Assembly: GCA_024734555.1 (NCBI GenBank)
Contig: JANPWX010000026.1
Location: 4,899,741 to 4,963,740 of the forward strand
Direction of reading: 5' to 3'
DNA length: 64,000 nucleotides
Source of the DNA: Trochalopteron elliotii
Lineage: Eukaryota; Chordata; Aves; Passeriformes; Leiothrichidae
Below, piece after piece: positions 25,157-38,344 of this stretch. Position numbers and translations under genes: made by a program. The notes under the pieces are model-generated. The model did no database searches. It saw only the letters and a list, made by a program, of their open reading frames with translations, and was not told the DNA's origin. Numbering within the stretch: position 1 is the stretch's first letter; each line of letters opens with the position of its first letter.

Positions 25157-27065
25157 CTACAACAGAAAGCACCAGATTACACTATCTTCACTCATAATTA
25201 GAACATACATACTCATCTTTTAAATTGTTTTTTCCACTTTCTTGCTATTACATCTATTGTAAACATCATCCTTGAAAATTCAGCCATCAGTTTATGTCAA
25301 CACTCTTGTCCTGCTGGGGGAACAGGCCAGCCCACTAGGTATTAAAACACATTCAGTGACCAGCTTTTCATGAAGGCACAGACTTTGATTCCTATCAAAG
25401 ATTCTCTGTATTTCTTCTCCCAGGTTTCGTCAAAATATTGAAAAGGGTTATTTAGAAGATAAAACATTTTTAAAAATCTGTATGTGGTCAAATTTAGCGA
25501 ACAACTTGAAAGAGTAAGGAGCTAAATGAGGGTATGTTTCCTTCTTGTTCAATGTTCCCATGACAATTCATTCTGAATTCTTGGCTAATCATTGATGTTA
25601 GTATGATTTGATGGTCCTTAAAACAGTGCACAAATGGCTTGCTTCTCCATTTCAAAGCTGAACCTGATTATTTTGCCCATCTCCTCTTCTGAGGTATGAA
25701 CTTCAGAGAAAAGATGTAAAAACAATTTAAAAAACCATCTGTGTACGTCATGTCATGACATATCCATGTCATCCAGGTCTCCACAGAGCAAGAATTCACA
25801 TCAAGAGTTGCAAGAATTGTGAGGTTATCTACCATAAAGGCTCCTTTGATGGAAAAGGCATGTTACAGTTACCCAAAACTTCCACTGGTGTTTATTTTAA
25901 TGTGAAAAGGCCTACCTTAGGTTTCTTTGCATACAAGCAAAGAAAGATTAGCAGGCATGCTGCTGCTTCCAACCAGTCCTCCAGGACCTTCATATTATCA
26001 TTGTTATTATTACTATTAAGGGATTCCCCCTGACTATCAGTAAAACCTGTGTGCAAAGCAAAGCTGAACTGCCACACAGGTTTTTGCATATGGGCTCTGC
26101 CAGACATTCTCGAGAATAGCACTGGAATATTGTTAAAGATGTTAGAACCTGGCCAGTATTCTTCTCCTTCAGTAATGTAAGCATAAATCTCAAAAATCAT
26201 GACTCAACCTCTGAAACAAATTGATGTCTTTACCAGAACAGGAAAGATACTTTAAAATGGGTCATATAGATCAATACATCCATTAGAATGGGTCACAAGG
26301 GTCTGTTCATAACTTTCTGTTGTAAAGGATGTCACAAGATTAAATAGCCTAAGACCAAACAAAAATTACCTAAGATTTACCTCATTATCTTTCTGAGGCA
26401 GTTTCTGTTCAAACAATATAGGATAATTTCAGCAATCTCTACAGTTCTGTGAAGGTTATGAAGATTCTGTGAAAGTAGTGCAAATAAAAAAATAAATGAA
26501 TAAAACATTTCCAGTAACACGGAATTCTCTTTACTCAAACTTTCCTTAGTCAAACTTTTTAAAAATAGGTTATAAAGTCTCCTAATTATAGAGTACTGAA
26601 CCTCATTCAGTCAATCACAGCTCTGGATCCTCTCAGAATAAACACTACACTACTGATAAATGTACAATATTGTTCTTAATACCATTTAGCTCCTTATATG
26701 AGCAAGGGCATAACTAAGGTGCTTGATGCTGATCTATGCAGAATACTCATGTTTAAAGAAGTCACTGTCAATATTTCACATTGCTGGATGAAGCATAACA
26801 AACACTAATGAAGAACTTTGTCATGGTTTTCTAAAGAAGAAGTCTAATAGCCTGGGAATCCTGACACTGAACACATTAGTTCATTCAAATCTTGTTTTCC
26901 GGTCCTTCACCTCACCTACCCACCTTTGATTCCAGTCAGAAAAGTTAATCCATTTTTTTCCCTCTATCAAGTATATAGTCATTCTATTCTCAGGAGTCTG
27001 ATGCATGAATCCAGACTCTTCATATACTCACAAGTACCTATCTGGAGAGGCAAAGCAAAACAGAC
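25157..27065. other. Unique AT-rich non-coding DNA
   Basis: No gene or recognised transposon. Overlapping 92- and 102-codon frames on opposite strands near 25755-26200 have no recognisable content. Confidence 0.5.
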
Positions 27066-27403
27066 AACATTGTGATGGTTTGAAAGCAAAACTAGTGAGA
27101 GGCTCCAAGTCAGAAATACAATTTAATAGGAAAAGAAAAAAAAAAGAAATAAAATAAATGCAATAATACAAAAGACCCCTGACAGAGTCAGAATACAACC
27201 TGAGCAAGATGATGGAAGCAGCAATCTCGTAGAAAGGTCTGGTAGCTCTGATCCTCTGTAGATCCAGTGGGTAAGGTACCCCGTATTGTCCCAGATCCCA
27301 GATTATATGCAGGTGAGAATGTTTGGCTCCTCCCCCTGGGTGGATCATCTCACAATGGAATAATGAGTCATACAGGGGGGTTCCTTGATGGCCCATTAAC
27401 GGG

Positions 27404-27428
27404 AGATAACTCCTGGTGGGAGTTATCT
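27404..27428 (-). repeat. Hairpin in U3 of LTR family A, copy 2
   Basis: AGATAACTCC (27404-27413), 5-nt loop, GGAGTTATCT (27419-27428): perfect 10-nt arms. It corresponds to the 8943-8967 hairpin in copy 1. It could be a palindromic protein site or an RNA stem; sequence alone does not decide. Confidence 0.7.
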
Positions 27429-27444
27429 GTAAGTCATCAGCAGG

Positions 27445-27520
27445 CCATTAACAGAAAACACGTTATCAAAAGACCCATTAGCAAAGGACACCTTAACAAA
27501 AGACACCCTAACAGAAAGAG
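27445..27520 (-). repeat. 15-16-bp tandem repeat in LTR U3
   Basis: About five degenerate units of the form ggtgtcttttgttaa(t), read on the - strand. Copy 1 of the same LTR has about two units near 8899-8930. The extra three units account for the 48-bp size difference between the LTRs. Confidence 0.7.
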
Positions 27521-27629
27521 GGAGGGGAGAGTCTGGAAGAATGCTGCTTCAGCAATAGGTTTCCACAGTTCATGAAGATGGTGGTAGAATACTCCGTGCA
27601 CGTTCTACACCACAACCCAGGACAAACAT

Positions 27630-30555
27630 GTAGTACCATACTTGCACAAAGCAGCAAGGAAACAGGCATTAAAGTTATATGCTCTCATTCATTCAACACA
27701 GTAATTTTGCATCCAACTGTTAGTGTTTTCACGTCCTGTAGTACAGTTATATGTGCTTCTGTAATGCACATAATCCTCTTCCCCTTAGGAAGCTCCAGGA
27801 AACACACTTGTTGATTCACACCAGAGCAGATAATTATTGAATAAAACTAGTATTTGTGTGTGAATGTACAACAAGAAGCAAGTAAAGTGGATCCCAAAAG
27901 AGCCTCTTGCTTATTTTTGCATCTCTAGTTTTGCTGAGTTTATTAAAAATGCTTCCCAGTTACAAGAGATCTCACAGCAGAGCTATTACGCTTTGTGCAG
28001 GCATGCCATTCAAATTAGGTAATAAAACCTACTAAGTAGTAAGGTTCTAAGTCTCAGTATTTGGTATTGCACAAAGACTCTAAAATAGCTTTTTACAATA
28101 CTTGAATGAGATGAACAGAATAACCTCAATAAATATACAAAAGGGGTAGTTCTTACTAGCTCTGTCCTACTTTTAATGCTTTTACTCTAACAGCAATACT
28201 ATTCTCTACTTCCCCAGTAGCAGACTGCAGTTTTCTCCCTTCTTTGTAGCAGGGCTAATAAGTTCTGGGTTAGAGCAGTTTGGACCTCAGGCTACTAGTA
28301 TGTGGAAATCAATTATGCAAAGCCCATTCATTTTGATACAATGTACTAAACTGCTGCTGTCACCGCAGTAGAATGGCTGCTCAGATTGTTGTTTTGGATT
28401 TCTCCCCCCATCTTTTTTATCATTACAATGTCTTCAACCACTGGCAAAGCTGGCATTCTTTATTGAATATACTGCCTCCTACCTAGAATGCAGTGCCCAC
28501 TTCAAGATTAATCAAAATCAATTTGAAATTCAGAAGCAATGAAAGTTTAAAATTAATTCTGTCTATAGCATGAAATTTGTGCACAGTAAGATTAAGAACA
28601 CAATTCATTCAGTATATCAAATGACTAATTTAGTTACAAATGACTATCCAAAGATTAAAGAAAGAAAATTCTCTAAAAATGTAAGACCTGGAAAAATTAA
28701 GAAGACCTTCTCTAACTTTTGTTTTTAAATGGATAGACAATTAACAAAATATTAACAAGATACTGAGATATAATTACTTCCCTATAAATTCAGGATATAA
28801 ACAGATCTCACAGTTCTTAAAACTGAAAATGGTGTTAGCTGTCTCAGATTGTCAAATTTTTCTAACAATCATCCATTTCAATAACAATCATCATTCTTAC
28901 ATGAAAATATTATTTATAATAATAGAAAAAGAAACAATAGTAAAAAAACCCAAACAAACCAGACTCAAGAGACATTGTGACTATATACTTTAGGGGTTTT
29001 TTTAATATTCCAGAACCAATCTATTAATTCAAAGGCACTGTAGGTGGACTTCTCAACGTAATTTTCAACTTGCAACATTGGTAAGAAATCCTTTTCTTTT
29101 CTGAAAAAAAGCGAACCTGTCTCTGACAGTTTAGTATGCCAAGTCAGCTCTACATCGGGTCAGACAGGAACTAGAAAGGAGGAGGGAGCAGGACTACCCT
29201 TTTTGGCAATTGCAAACCATTTCATTGGCACAGCCAACTCATGCAACCTTCACATCCTACCTTATTAAAGGCTGTGAAAAACTACATGAAAATACACTTA
29301 AGCCTCTAAACATAATGAACTTAAAATGCACAATTCAACATTACATCTTACTCAGAAAATAACAGCCCTTAGAACTCACTTTGAGCCCACAAAAGAAGTA
29401 AAAAGTTAATAGCTAAAGAATCCCAAGTGACTTATATGTTGCCAGGGAGATAAACTCAGAGAGAAACAGGAAACAATGCTTCAGTCTATAAATGTGAGGT
29501 ACTAATGTGGAAGGAGGAGCATAACTTTCAACTTGCAGATCCTGAGCTTATACAAAAGACCCCGAACAAAGGACACACAAGAACACCTCAGGAGGGCTGC
29601 TGAAAACAAAGTATAAGTACTTCACTAAGAAACTGAGCATATATTTCCAGGTACGTTATTTCTGACAGCAAAGCCAATATCAAAAGTATCTGAGTTCCCT
29701 GATCCGTTCTTCATCTGTTTCCTTTATGGCTCCATATAACAGCCCATTGTTCCCTGCAAGGTGTCAACGTGACTGAAATGTCCCAGATTAAAATAGACAA
29801 AACCCCCTTCTAATTGGACTCAATAACTGTGATATAAATACTTCCCAATAGTAAGAATGATACAGCACTTGAATACAGAATAGGGAAATGCTCAAACTAA
29901 GTCGTGCATCACATAATGAAAGGCTGCAAAGTTAGAGACCAATTTCCCTCTAAATGTACAGCGCTGAGTTTCAAAGACTTTGTTTCTAAATGCATCCTGG
30001 ACAGATGAGCATGCAGTGTAAGTATTCTGAGCCTAAGTTACTTCTTCACAAGTGTTCTTGTGAACCAACAAACAGAAAGCACGCAAACTAGGTGTAAAAG
30101 AATCACCCAGTGACGAGCTACATGATGAGCTGACTCTGTCAGTCACAACCATCCTCAAAGTTATGCAAAGTTTGGGAAAGAAAGGAGGTACAACAGGCCA
30201 CAGGAGAGTTATGCCCACTGTAAGCACCACAGGAATGTAAACACAGTGCAGCATAAATGCTGTGGATGTTGGCAGAATGCAGCTCTGCTGCTGGGGGACC
30301 AGCTTGCCAGCACTGCAAAACTTGTTCCTTTCCCATCTCCCAGCCTCCCCCAAACCCTTTCGATTCAATCTCAAACTGCAATGATCATTAAAAACAATGA
30401 GTACGTCTGGCGCAAGCAAACGTGCCTTGACTATCAATGATTCATTAAGTACCTGGCACTGGATCCATAATATGGGATTCTGACATGGAAAGAAAAGCTT
30501 TAGAGCTCATTCAAAAGTACGAGGTTTACATATAAAAGACTTAAAAGGTGCATAT
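27630..30555. other. Unique AT-rich non-coding DNA
   Basis: No gene. A small perfect 8-nt-arm hairpin lies at 30045-30064 (TTCACAAG, 4-nt loop, CTTGTGAA). Frames of 134 and 80 codons on the - strand at 30033-30437 show no family features. Confidence 0.5.
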
Positions 30556-30559
30556 TTGT

Positions 30560-31075
30560 CTAACAAGTAAGAGAAGGTTAAGTCCTTTGTGGTGATGGTG
30601 ATACTTTCATCCCCTGCATAAGCTAATTTTCCTATTTAGATATCACCTTTTCCAAATCACGATAAATTAAGTCAACTTTAGTTAATGTGGTAATGATTTG
30701 TAGTGAGTGGCAGAAATTCCCCTGTAATTATGCATGAATTGATGTGTGATTTTCTAATGAGCTTAAGTGAAGAAATCATCATTTTGTGATAAATGCTTTA
30801 TTTCTTAAAATGCTTGTAACACATTTCTAATAAATTTAATCAAGCAACTCGTACTCATGTAACATTCACAATTATTAAGTGTGCAGTCTTTTACACTGCC
30901 TTATCGCTTTGACTGATTGCTGTGTGTTAAAGTTTAGCATTTCATAAACATGGTTATAACAACCATTATGTTATTTTTGCTCAGAACCATGAATTATTTC
31001 AATTTGAAGTTAATTTACATTCAGTACAAGCTTTGTGCCTCAAAGGCAAAATTCTTTTGCCATTTACAAATAGAC
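30560..31075. other. Candidate conserved non-coding block
   Basis: Repeat-free AT-rich stretch with no simple runs and few stop-poor frames. It is dense in homeodomain/POU-like cores, for example TAATTATGCAT at 30725-30735, and in repeated TAAT and ATTA words. This texture is common in vertebrate developmental enhancers. The call is an inference from texture only; no conservation data are available here. Confidence 0.25.
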
Positions 31076-31079
31076 ATAC

Positions 31080-32704
31080 GCATTAGGAAATGAAATTAAG
31101 TGCTTCTACCTTTCCGGACACACCTTGTCCTTCAGCACGTCATGTAAGGGACAGCAAAGTCTCACTATAGTAAGCTTATTACTGAATTCCAAATTTGAAA
31201 GAATTCCCAGAGTGCAACTGCTTCATCCCACTGAAACATCCTTTATCAGCCACCCCCAATCCTGCCAACTCTGCTGCACTGAAAACCAGTACATATTCAA
31301 CCTGGTAGCAAAGCTGAATTTCTGTGGATGCTGGAGAGTCAGAAAACCTTCTAAGATGACCTGAAGGCACCTTATCCTATGGTCTCCTCGCTAGGAATTT
31401 TAGCTCAGGGCTTTTCTCCTATAGCAAGCTGATATAGGGAATAGATGACCTAAGGGGAGTCACATTTCTAGAGATTTCTATGAGTTGCCCCATCTTTAAA
31501 GACTGGAAATCAGAAACTTCCTGCAACTCCACACATTTATGTGCTGGAACTTAGCCATCCCTACTGTAGCATATAGGTTAGCAACTTCCTAAAAGGAGAT
31601 CTGTCTGACCAAGGGGAGCCTCCAGCTCTGCTCTGCTTCCTCACACTCTTCAACAATCTCTTATTTGATCTTCTGAAAAAAAAGGTAAAAGAGGAAACGT
31701 TTCTCAGCATTCCACATCTGTAACAATTTTTTCTTTTTAATTTCTTACTAGAAATGAAAACCTCATATTAAAAGAACATTAAACTTAAGATGTTGAAGGT
31801 GGCCAGTTTTAAATGCTGAATCAGTGTTAAGTGGTACCAGTAGTAAATCTCAAACAAATTTCTTACACAAGTGCCGTCCCTAGAGTTAGAAAATGTATTT
31901 TCAAGAACCAAACATTAGTACCTCAAAAGACAAGAAAAGATCTAACATTTCATATATGCATATACACAAATTTTTATTTTGATGAAAGGGTGGTCTGAAG
32001 CCATTTAAATTTCAATTGATATGAAGAATATAGTCTAAAAAATAAACCCATCCTGCTATCATAAGAACAATAAGAAAGAGGCTTGGAATAAATACCTCAG
32101 CACTCTTGAGTACTCTGGAACACATAACTAATGTATAAATATCAGCTAATACATTGATTTTGGTTTGAACTTAATAACTTATCAGTGACCCCAAGTTCCA
32201 ATGGTCTACATCCAAAAGGACTTTATTAGACATTCACTTCCCTTAAAATACACTGAAGAATTGTAGCACAAGGATATCTTAGCAAGCTTCTCTCTATATT
32301 ATAGCTGTGAATAAATCCATCTAGATTATAATCTTTCTTTCTATCTTCCCACCTGTTCTCATGTGAGGTCAAAAAGGTAAATGACAGTGACAAACTGAAA
32401 TCCTGTTCCTTGAGCAGGTATTCATTCCTCCCTCATCCTCACAGGCATTTTTCAAGTTTTTTTCCCCGCCACTGGTATGAAGTTCAATCACAGAAGTCAG
32501 AATCAAGCTTCAGACTACTCTGTTCTGTCAACAAGTTATTGCCAAATTTTGTCCTCCCACAACCTCAATGTATTTCACAGCCTAATTCAGATCATTTAAT
32601 CATCCTCCTTCAAATATCCAAACTCCTCCTCATCTCAGTTACACTCCCTGATTATTTCTTAAAGTTTTTATGTTACATTCAATAACACTGCCAAAGATTA
32701 AAAA

Positions 32705-32735
<31 letters not shown>

Positions 32736-33285
32736 AAGACACTGTGGTCATGTATGGCTGGAATTTTCAAAGGAGTAAGATACTGAACTTCCACTGGATT
32801 CCAATGGGAGTTGGACTTCTATTTGTTTTATATGCCTCTGGATATCTCAGGTCTAACATACCAAATACATAGTGTGGGAAATACAGAAAGAAGCAAAAGG
32901 TTTGAAAAATGCATGTGAGTGGTTCTCCTCAGAAGATTAAAATAACTGTCAGTTAACTTAAATGCTCAGGCTTCAGCAAAACCAAACATCTCCTGACTTG
33001 ATTCACTTTAGAACTCAGTGCATATTCTTAATTCCACTGCTTGCTCACAACAAAATACTAGAGTTTTTGTTTAAAGTTAACAAAGCTTCAATTTATTGAA
33101 CCTCAAATGTCAAAACTTGCATTATTTTCCTGCAGCTGTGTGTGCTATTCCAACTGGCTCACACTTAAATGTTACTAAAAAAGCCCATCAAAAAACCAAA
33201 CTATGTGTACTATTTTATTAAAAGCTGTTAAAATCTCACTTTTCTGTTGCAAAATTCTTCTGAATAAAGTTGCATACATTTTTCC
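31080..33285. other. Unique AT-rich DNA
   Basis: No gene or transposon recognised apart from the purine microsatellite at 32700-32738, listed separately. Confidence 0.5.
32700..32738 (+). repeat. A-run followed by (GA)n microsatellite
   Basis: About 14 A residues, then roughly 11 GA units, then aaag. A length-variable simple repeat, with no poly(A) element body upstream. Confidence 0.95.
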
Positions 33286-33289
33286 CTCC

Positions 33290-33910
33290 TCTGAAAGATT
33301 TATTTAATATTAAAAATAAGTAATGCATTTGGAATTAAGTGTGGACAGAGCATTGCAATTGTCCTTTCCAAGGAAGCAAATAAATATTCAATATTTTACT
33401 TAAATAAAAAACACATGCTATTACTTATACATTTTCAAGTCCAGGCTAAGTCAGAGATTCTCTCTTAAAAACATTGTGTTTCATTCCTGTCTCCAGAAAG
33501 GTCCCATCTCTGGAATTGTTAAAATAGTACTTTTCTTTATCAGGATTTTTATTCTGTGTGAATCTAGAGGTAATATTTCCTCTAATATTGTATCCTGTAT
33601 GTGCGATCAGTTACGACATTATTGACCATTCCATATTTCAGTGTAAAAACCATTGTGAAAGGTAAAATACTCTAAAATCATCAGGAAATTGTAATATTAG
33701 CATTGTGCTTTCTCAACCTATCCTCACATGCTGTAGTAAAATGGAAACATTGCATTCATCTGATCTGTATCTCAGATTAATTCATCAATAATATTTTACC
33801 ATTTTATCTGGCCATCAACAGTTTATGAATGTTATTTGCACTTTCCACCGAGCCGTAAAAATAATGAACAATATAAATTTTAATTTTTATGTTTCACTGA
33901 AGCACTGAAT
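33290..33910. other. Candidate conserved non-coding block
   Basis: AT-rich and repeat-free, with words such as attaattcatcaataatatt (33777-33796) and other TAAT/ATTA cores. Same reasoning and the same limits as for 30560-31075; a guess from sequence texture. Confidence 0.2.
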
Positions 33911-33914
33911 AGTC

Positions 33915-36900
33915 AAACTTAAGCCAAAACATCTCTACAATGAACAAAGAAAATGTATGATAGGACCATTTTTAGAGACTACTGTTGAGCTACACGCTTT
34001 GTTATAAACTTAGATTAGTTTTGTAAGGTGAAAACAAAGTATGTTCTTCCTCCTTTCTACCCAATCTGTACTGACACAGGTACATAATCTGTCAGGCAGT
34101 AAGATATATACATTGTTTATTGTTTATCCAGTAACACTGGCTAACTAATTTTGGAATAGTGCTGTCCATCATGGCCAGCAGATAGCAACCGTAATAGACA
34201 TCTCACTTGAGCAAAAATCCTTGCAAATTCTGCCAAAATAAGGAGAGCAAATAAAGGAGTAGTGCAGCCATGAAGTGTTCTCTAATTGACTGGCACCATC
34301 CCTGCAGTGAACACCCCCATAAACAGGTATAAGCCATAGACATTGCAGCACACAGCTGCTCTCTACGCTTCAGCTCAAGAAAGTGTTCTGGTACATAACT
34401 AAATCAAACAAACTCTCAAGTATCTTTCAAAAGAGGCACCTTTCTCATCAACTGTCTTGTTTGTATTGGTGCATTCAATTTTAACCATAAAGAGGACAAA
34501 TAGATCAATACTAAAGTATTTCAGCAGTAGGCATGACATAATCCCAAATAAGTTTTAATACGTTGTCAGCATTACCTGTGGCAGTGAATGTCTTTATTTT
34601 AACTGGAAAATTTCACTTTATCTTGAACAATGTTGGCATAAACAAAATGCATGGAATGGATGAAATGAACAGAAAACAGGTAGACTATCTCCAAACCTAT
34701 TTCCAAGAGTGAGAGGACATTCTTTGGATGAGTTAGTTGACACTTTATATGAATCAAAGCTCCTAAAAAGTTAGGGGTATTAAATGAATAGTAAATAGCA
34801 CAGTTTACCCCCCAAAATGACAAACCCACCCAGCATCTGCCCATGATATTTAGTTATTGGAACACACTGAAGATTAATGAGCACACTAAAATGTACCTAC
34901 ACCCCTGTTTCAGTGCCACTTATAGTCCAAATTATGGCATTAACTCACAGGTTCTGCATCCCAGGAACCTGCATGCAGTGCCAAAGAATCCTTGTTAAGT
35001 TGTAATTACAAGATTTCTGTTTTGCCATCCCCCTCAGGGGCAGACACATGTGATCTCAACATGTCAGCTTTTCAGTATTAGATGGAAACAGGATGGGATT
35101 GCTAATTAAAACTGGTTAAATAATGAAAAATTTAAAATATTTTCTGTGAACTGCTCTCATTTTCCAGTGCACAATACCTGCTGTCTATCCTAAAAAACAT
35201 CTATATGGTTTTGCAATTAAAGTTTCACTGAAAAAGAGGAAATACATTTCTAAGGAAATACACTTTCATGTACAAAAAAAAAATTAAAAAAGATATATCA
35301 GAGTAGGTGCAGTCAAACATCAGATGAAGTATGGCTTAGCTAGTTTTTTATATTTAAGGTTTTTTTTTTTTCACATTACTTGCTCTACGTGAAATTTTAA
35401 AGAAATGCAGAATTATAAGGGGAATGACTTCCCAGCCCTATGCAGTAATACAGAGAAGGCTGATGGCAGTAGCTTTTTTTTCTTACATACTATAAAACCC
35501 TTGAGATGTTCCTATTAATAATCACTGACAAATTCAGAGAAAAAAAATAAAAAATAAAGACCTGAGTAAAGTTTTAGGAAGAAGAGGACTTATCAGTTGT
35601 GGAATTCATCTGGGTATGACACAGGTTGCTGCAGACATAAAGCCATTGAAAGTCCTTGCTTCAGGGTTCTGGAGTATAAAATATTCATGGTGTATAATTT
35701 TGCATAATTTGTTTAGCTACTGAAGCATGATTTAGTTCCTTGGTGCACAGATACAAAGAAAAGAATGAAGGAAAGAACAGAATATTTGACCAAAACTAAA
35801 GATCTGTTAGTATTCTTTTGCGTGGTGCACGAAAACATCCACATGCACACAAACTAGTCTTCAGATAATACAAATAAACAAGTGTGTATGGATATCAATA
35901 TCAAACCGTGTTTGGTGTTAGAATCTCAAGCTTTTGTTCATTTACTGAAGATGCTGACTTACCCCAGCCACAAGCTGCACTCTCAGAAATATATCTGAGC
36001 TGAGCATAGACAAACTTGAGATTCAGAAAGGATCTTCTGTATTTACCAGCTCTAGGCTACTTCCTACTTGCTCAAATGCTCTGCATACAAAGAACAAACA
36101 CAGCGATGAAGAACCCAAGTGATGTTGTGGATAGGGTATTCAAAGGTACTGGTATTTCAGCCTGATTTCTCTTTGAGCTAAATCTAATGCAAAATGAACT
36201 CTGCCATTTAGAACACAAGCCACACACTTTACCCTGGATTTGCAAAACCAAGCACAAATGCAGGGGTGCCCATGATAAATCCACATCCTCATTCTGACAG
36301 TGTCTCTGCACCAAAGTCCCAGTGACTAGATTCAAAAGGACACCACAATATACAAGCAGGTGCTCCTTCCTCTTGAACCACTCTTGTTTGTTTTCACATT
36401 TTTACTCAGTTGCATAAAACCAACTGGTCTACACTGCCAGAGCTCACACTTAAAAATACAACAAAGAACAGACAGGGAAGGAAAAGAGTGGAAACAAGGT
36501 AGTGAGAGCCCATATTAATTTTTCTTTTCCTGAATTTGTGTGCTCCGCTTTCCAAAAATTGATTATTTGAAATTGTTAATTAAAAAGTGTAACTTTTTTC
36601 CATATACAGAGTCAAAAACATTACTGACATCATTGCTGTGAATCAATCAGTTAATTGCTATTTTAACATATACATAGGGAACACCTAAGTAAACACATCA
36701 GAATAGAAAGTTATTAGAGAGACTTTTAAGATAAATATTTTGGGAGATTGAATTTCTATTGTTGAAATACTTTTACAACCACCTGTATATAAATTGCAAG
36801 ACACATTTTTCTTTTTTCCTCTCTTACTACAAACACATTTCAGTAGGATTTTGGCCTAATGAAGATCTTTTGGATCAGGACACTACCAAATATAATGTGG

Positions 36901-37990
36901 AAATAAAACTACAAGCAATAACATGAATTACATCTTAAGGAAAAAGTGTCAAAAGTTGATCAGGGAGCTAGGCTCTCCATTTCTCTAAAACAATAGATGA
37001 AACAGAACATTTAACTACATGTAGACCTTCTCAGCTATCCTATCTTAGGTCTTATGAACTCACTCAAAAGATGAAACACAGATTGATGTATATATTGCTC
37101 TGCTCTTTCACTTTAGCCACTGATTAGCCATGGAGACCAGAGAGCTGCTCTTCCTTGCCACAGCACAACAGAGCCCAACACTGGGAAAAAGAAAGGATTA
37201 AAATCCTAATGAAACAGGCTACATGCATTTGATTTTGAAAGACAGTTTGTTGAATTCCGATGCCTTTTTGTACAGGAAATTACTCATGTATATTTATTTG
37301 CAATCTAAGTTTCCTTACGTAAAGAACACAATTTCTGTCCACTATATCATTTTCAACATAACCAGTATGTCATAATCTGTGAGGCCAGAGAAGGAGAAAA
37401 AAAATACCAATAAATGAAACATGTTTTGGCTTTACTGGTGTGTAAAAAAATGCGAAACAAGAAACCATCTATTGAGTGCAACCCCAAATGGGCTTCTGCC
37501 CTGCTATTGCCAGAAGGAACATAATCTTTTCATGCAAAATTATTTTGCTACCATTTTTAATTCATGTAAAATTCCACAAGTATGTCAATCAGATAGGGAG
37601 GAAAGACAGAAAGAATAAACACACAACAGAAATTCCTTAACATTTTCTTCATAGTCTCTGAACAGCAGATCAAACTTGACCATTTCCAAGTCACTGCTTA
37701 TCAGTGCTGTCTTTGTACCTCAAGAAGCTATGGGAGCAGGAATTAACTGGGGTTGGTCCAGCAGCAGCAGCCTCTGCAGCACCTGCATTTAGCACCCATT
37801 TGCGCAAGCGGAGAACGGCAGCACATAACATAACAGTTATTTAAAGTCCTTTGGAAAATCATGTCACCATTGCTGAGTGTCTCCATACCTCAGGCTATAT
37901 GAAGACAAGTTAAGTGTTGCTGATTCCAAACTCTACCATTTTGTTTTATTTCACTGTGATGGCCAGGCTGGGAGTCACCCAAGACAATGA
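33915..37990. other. Unique AT-rich DNA
   Basis: No supported gene. Contains A/T tracts at 35273-35290 and 35359-35372. An 87-codon - strand frame at 36072-36335 has no recognisable content. Confidence 0.5.
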
Positions 37991-37999
37991 ACGTAGCCA

Positions 38000-38340
38000 T
38001 AGCCCTTCTTCATGGTAAACACATAATTTCCCCAGTGATCCAGTAAGCAATAACAAGAAGTTATGTGTAGTACATATAGTGTTTCTATTCCCCTGGGTTT
38101 AATATGGCTCACAGTAAAATTGATTTTCTGGAATCTTGCAATAAACCTCATCAAAGTAAATGAAACCCACGCTGGTTTTTTATAAAGTGATTGGATTTGC
38201 TGTGATAAATTAACCCTCACCGTCAGAGAGACTCCCAATAATGCACTTGCTCAATTAAACTCCTCCAGACTGTTTAGATTTTAATTTTTCTATAGGACTT
38301 ATTCAACTCACTCAAAGCTTCCAGCTTAATGCTTTGCAGA
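38000..38340. other. Candidate conserved non-coding block
   Basis: Repeat-free. An 87-codon frame (37975-38238, -) overlaps but looks fortuitous. Clusters of gataaattaa, caattaaa and aataatgcac words suggest possible regulatory DNA. Inference only. Confidence 0.2.
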
Positions 38341-38344
38341 AAGG

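Larger units (their letters stand above)
27071..27624 (-). mobile_element. Solo LTR of an endogenous retrovirus, family A copy 2
   Basis: A 554-bp element on the - strand, TGTCCTGGG...CCATCACA, flanked on both sides by the perfect 5-bp duplicate aacat (27066-27070 and 27625-27629). It aligns over its whole length with the + strand copy at 8793-9298. TATAATC is at 27301-27307 (-) and the ATTAAA signal at 27122-27127 (-). It is 48 bp longer than copy 1 because a 15-16-bp U3 repeat has more units here (27445-27520). There is no internal retroviral sequence. Open frames of 122 and 102 codons here are read-through. Confidence 0.92.
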
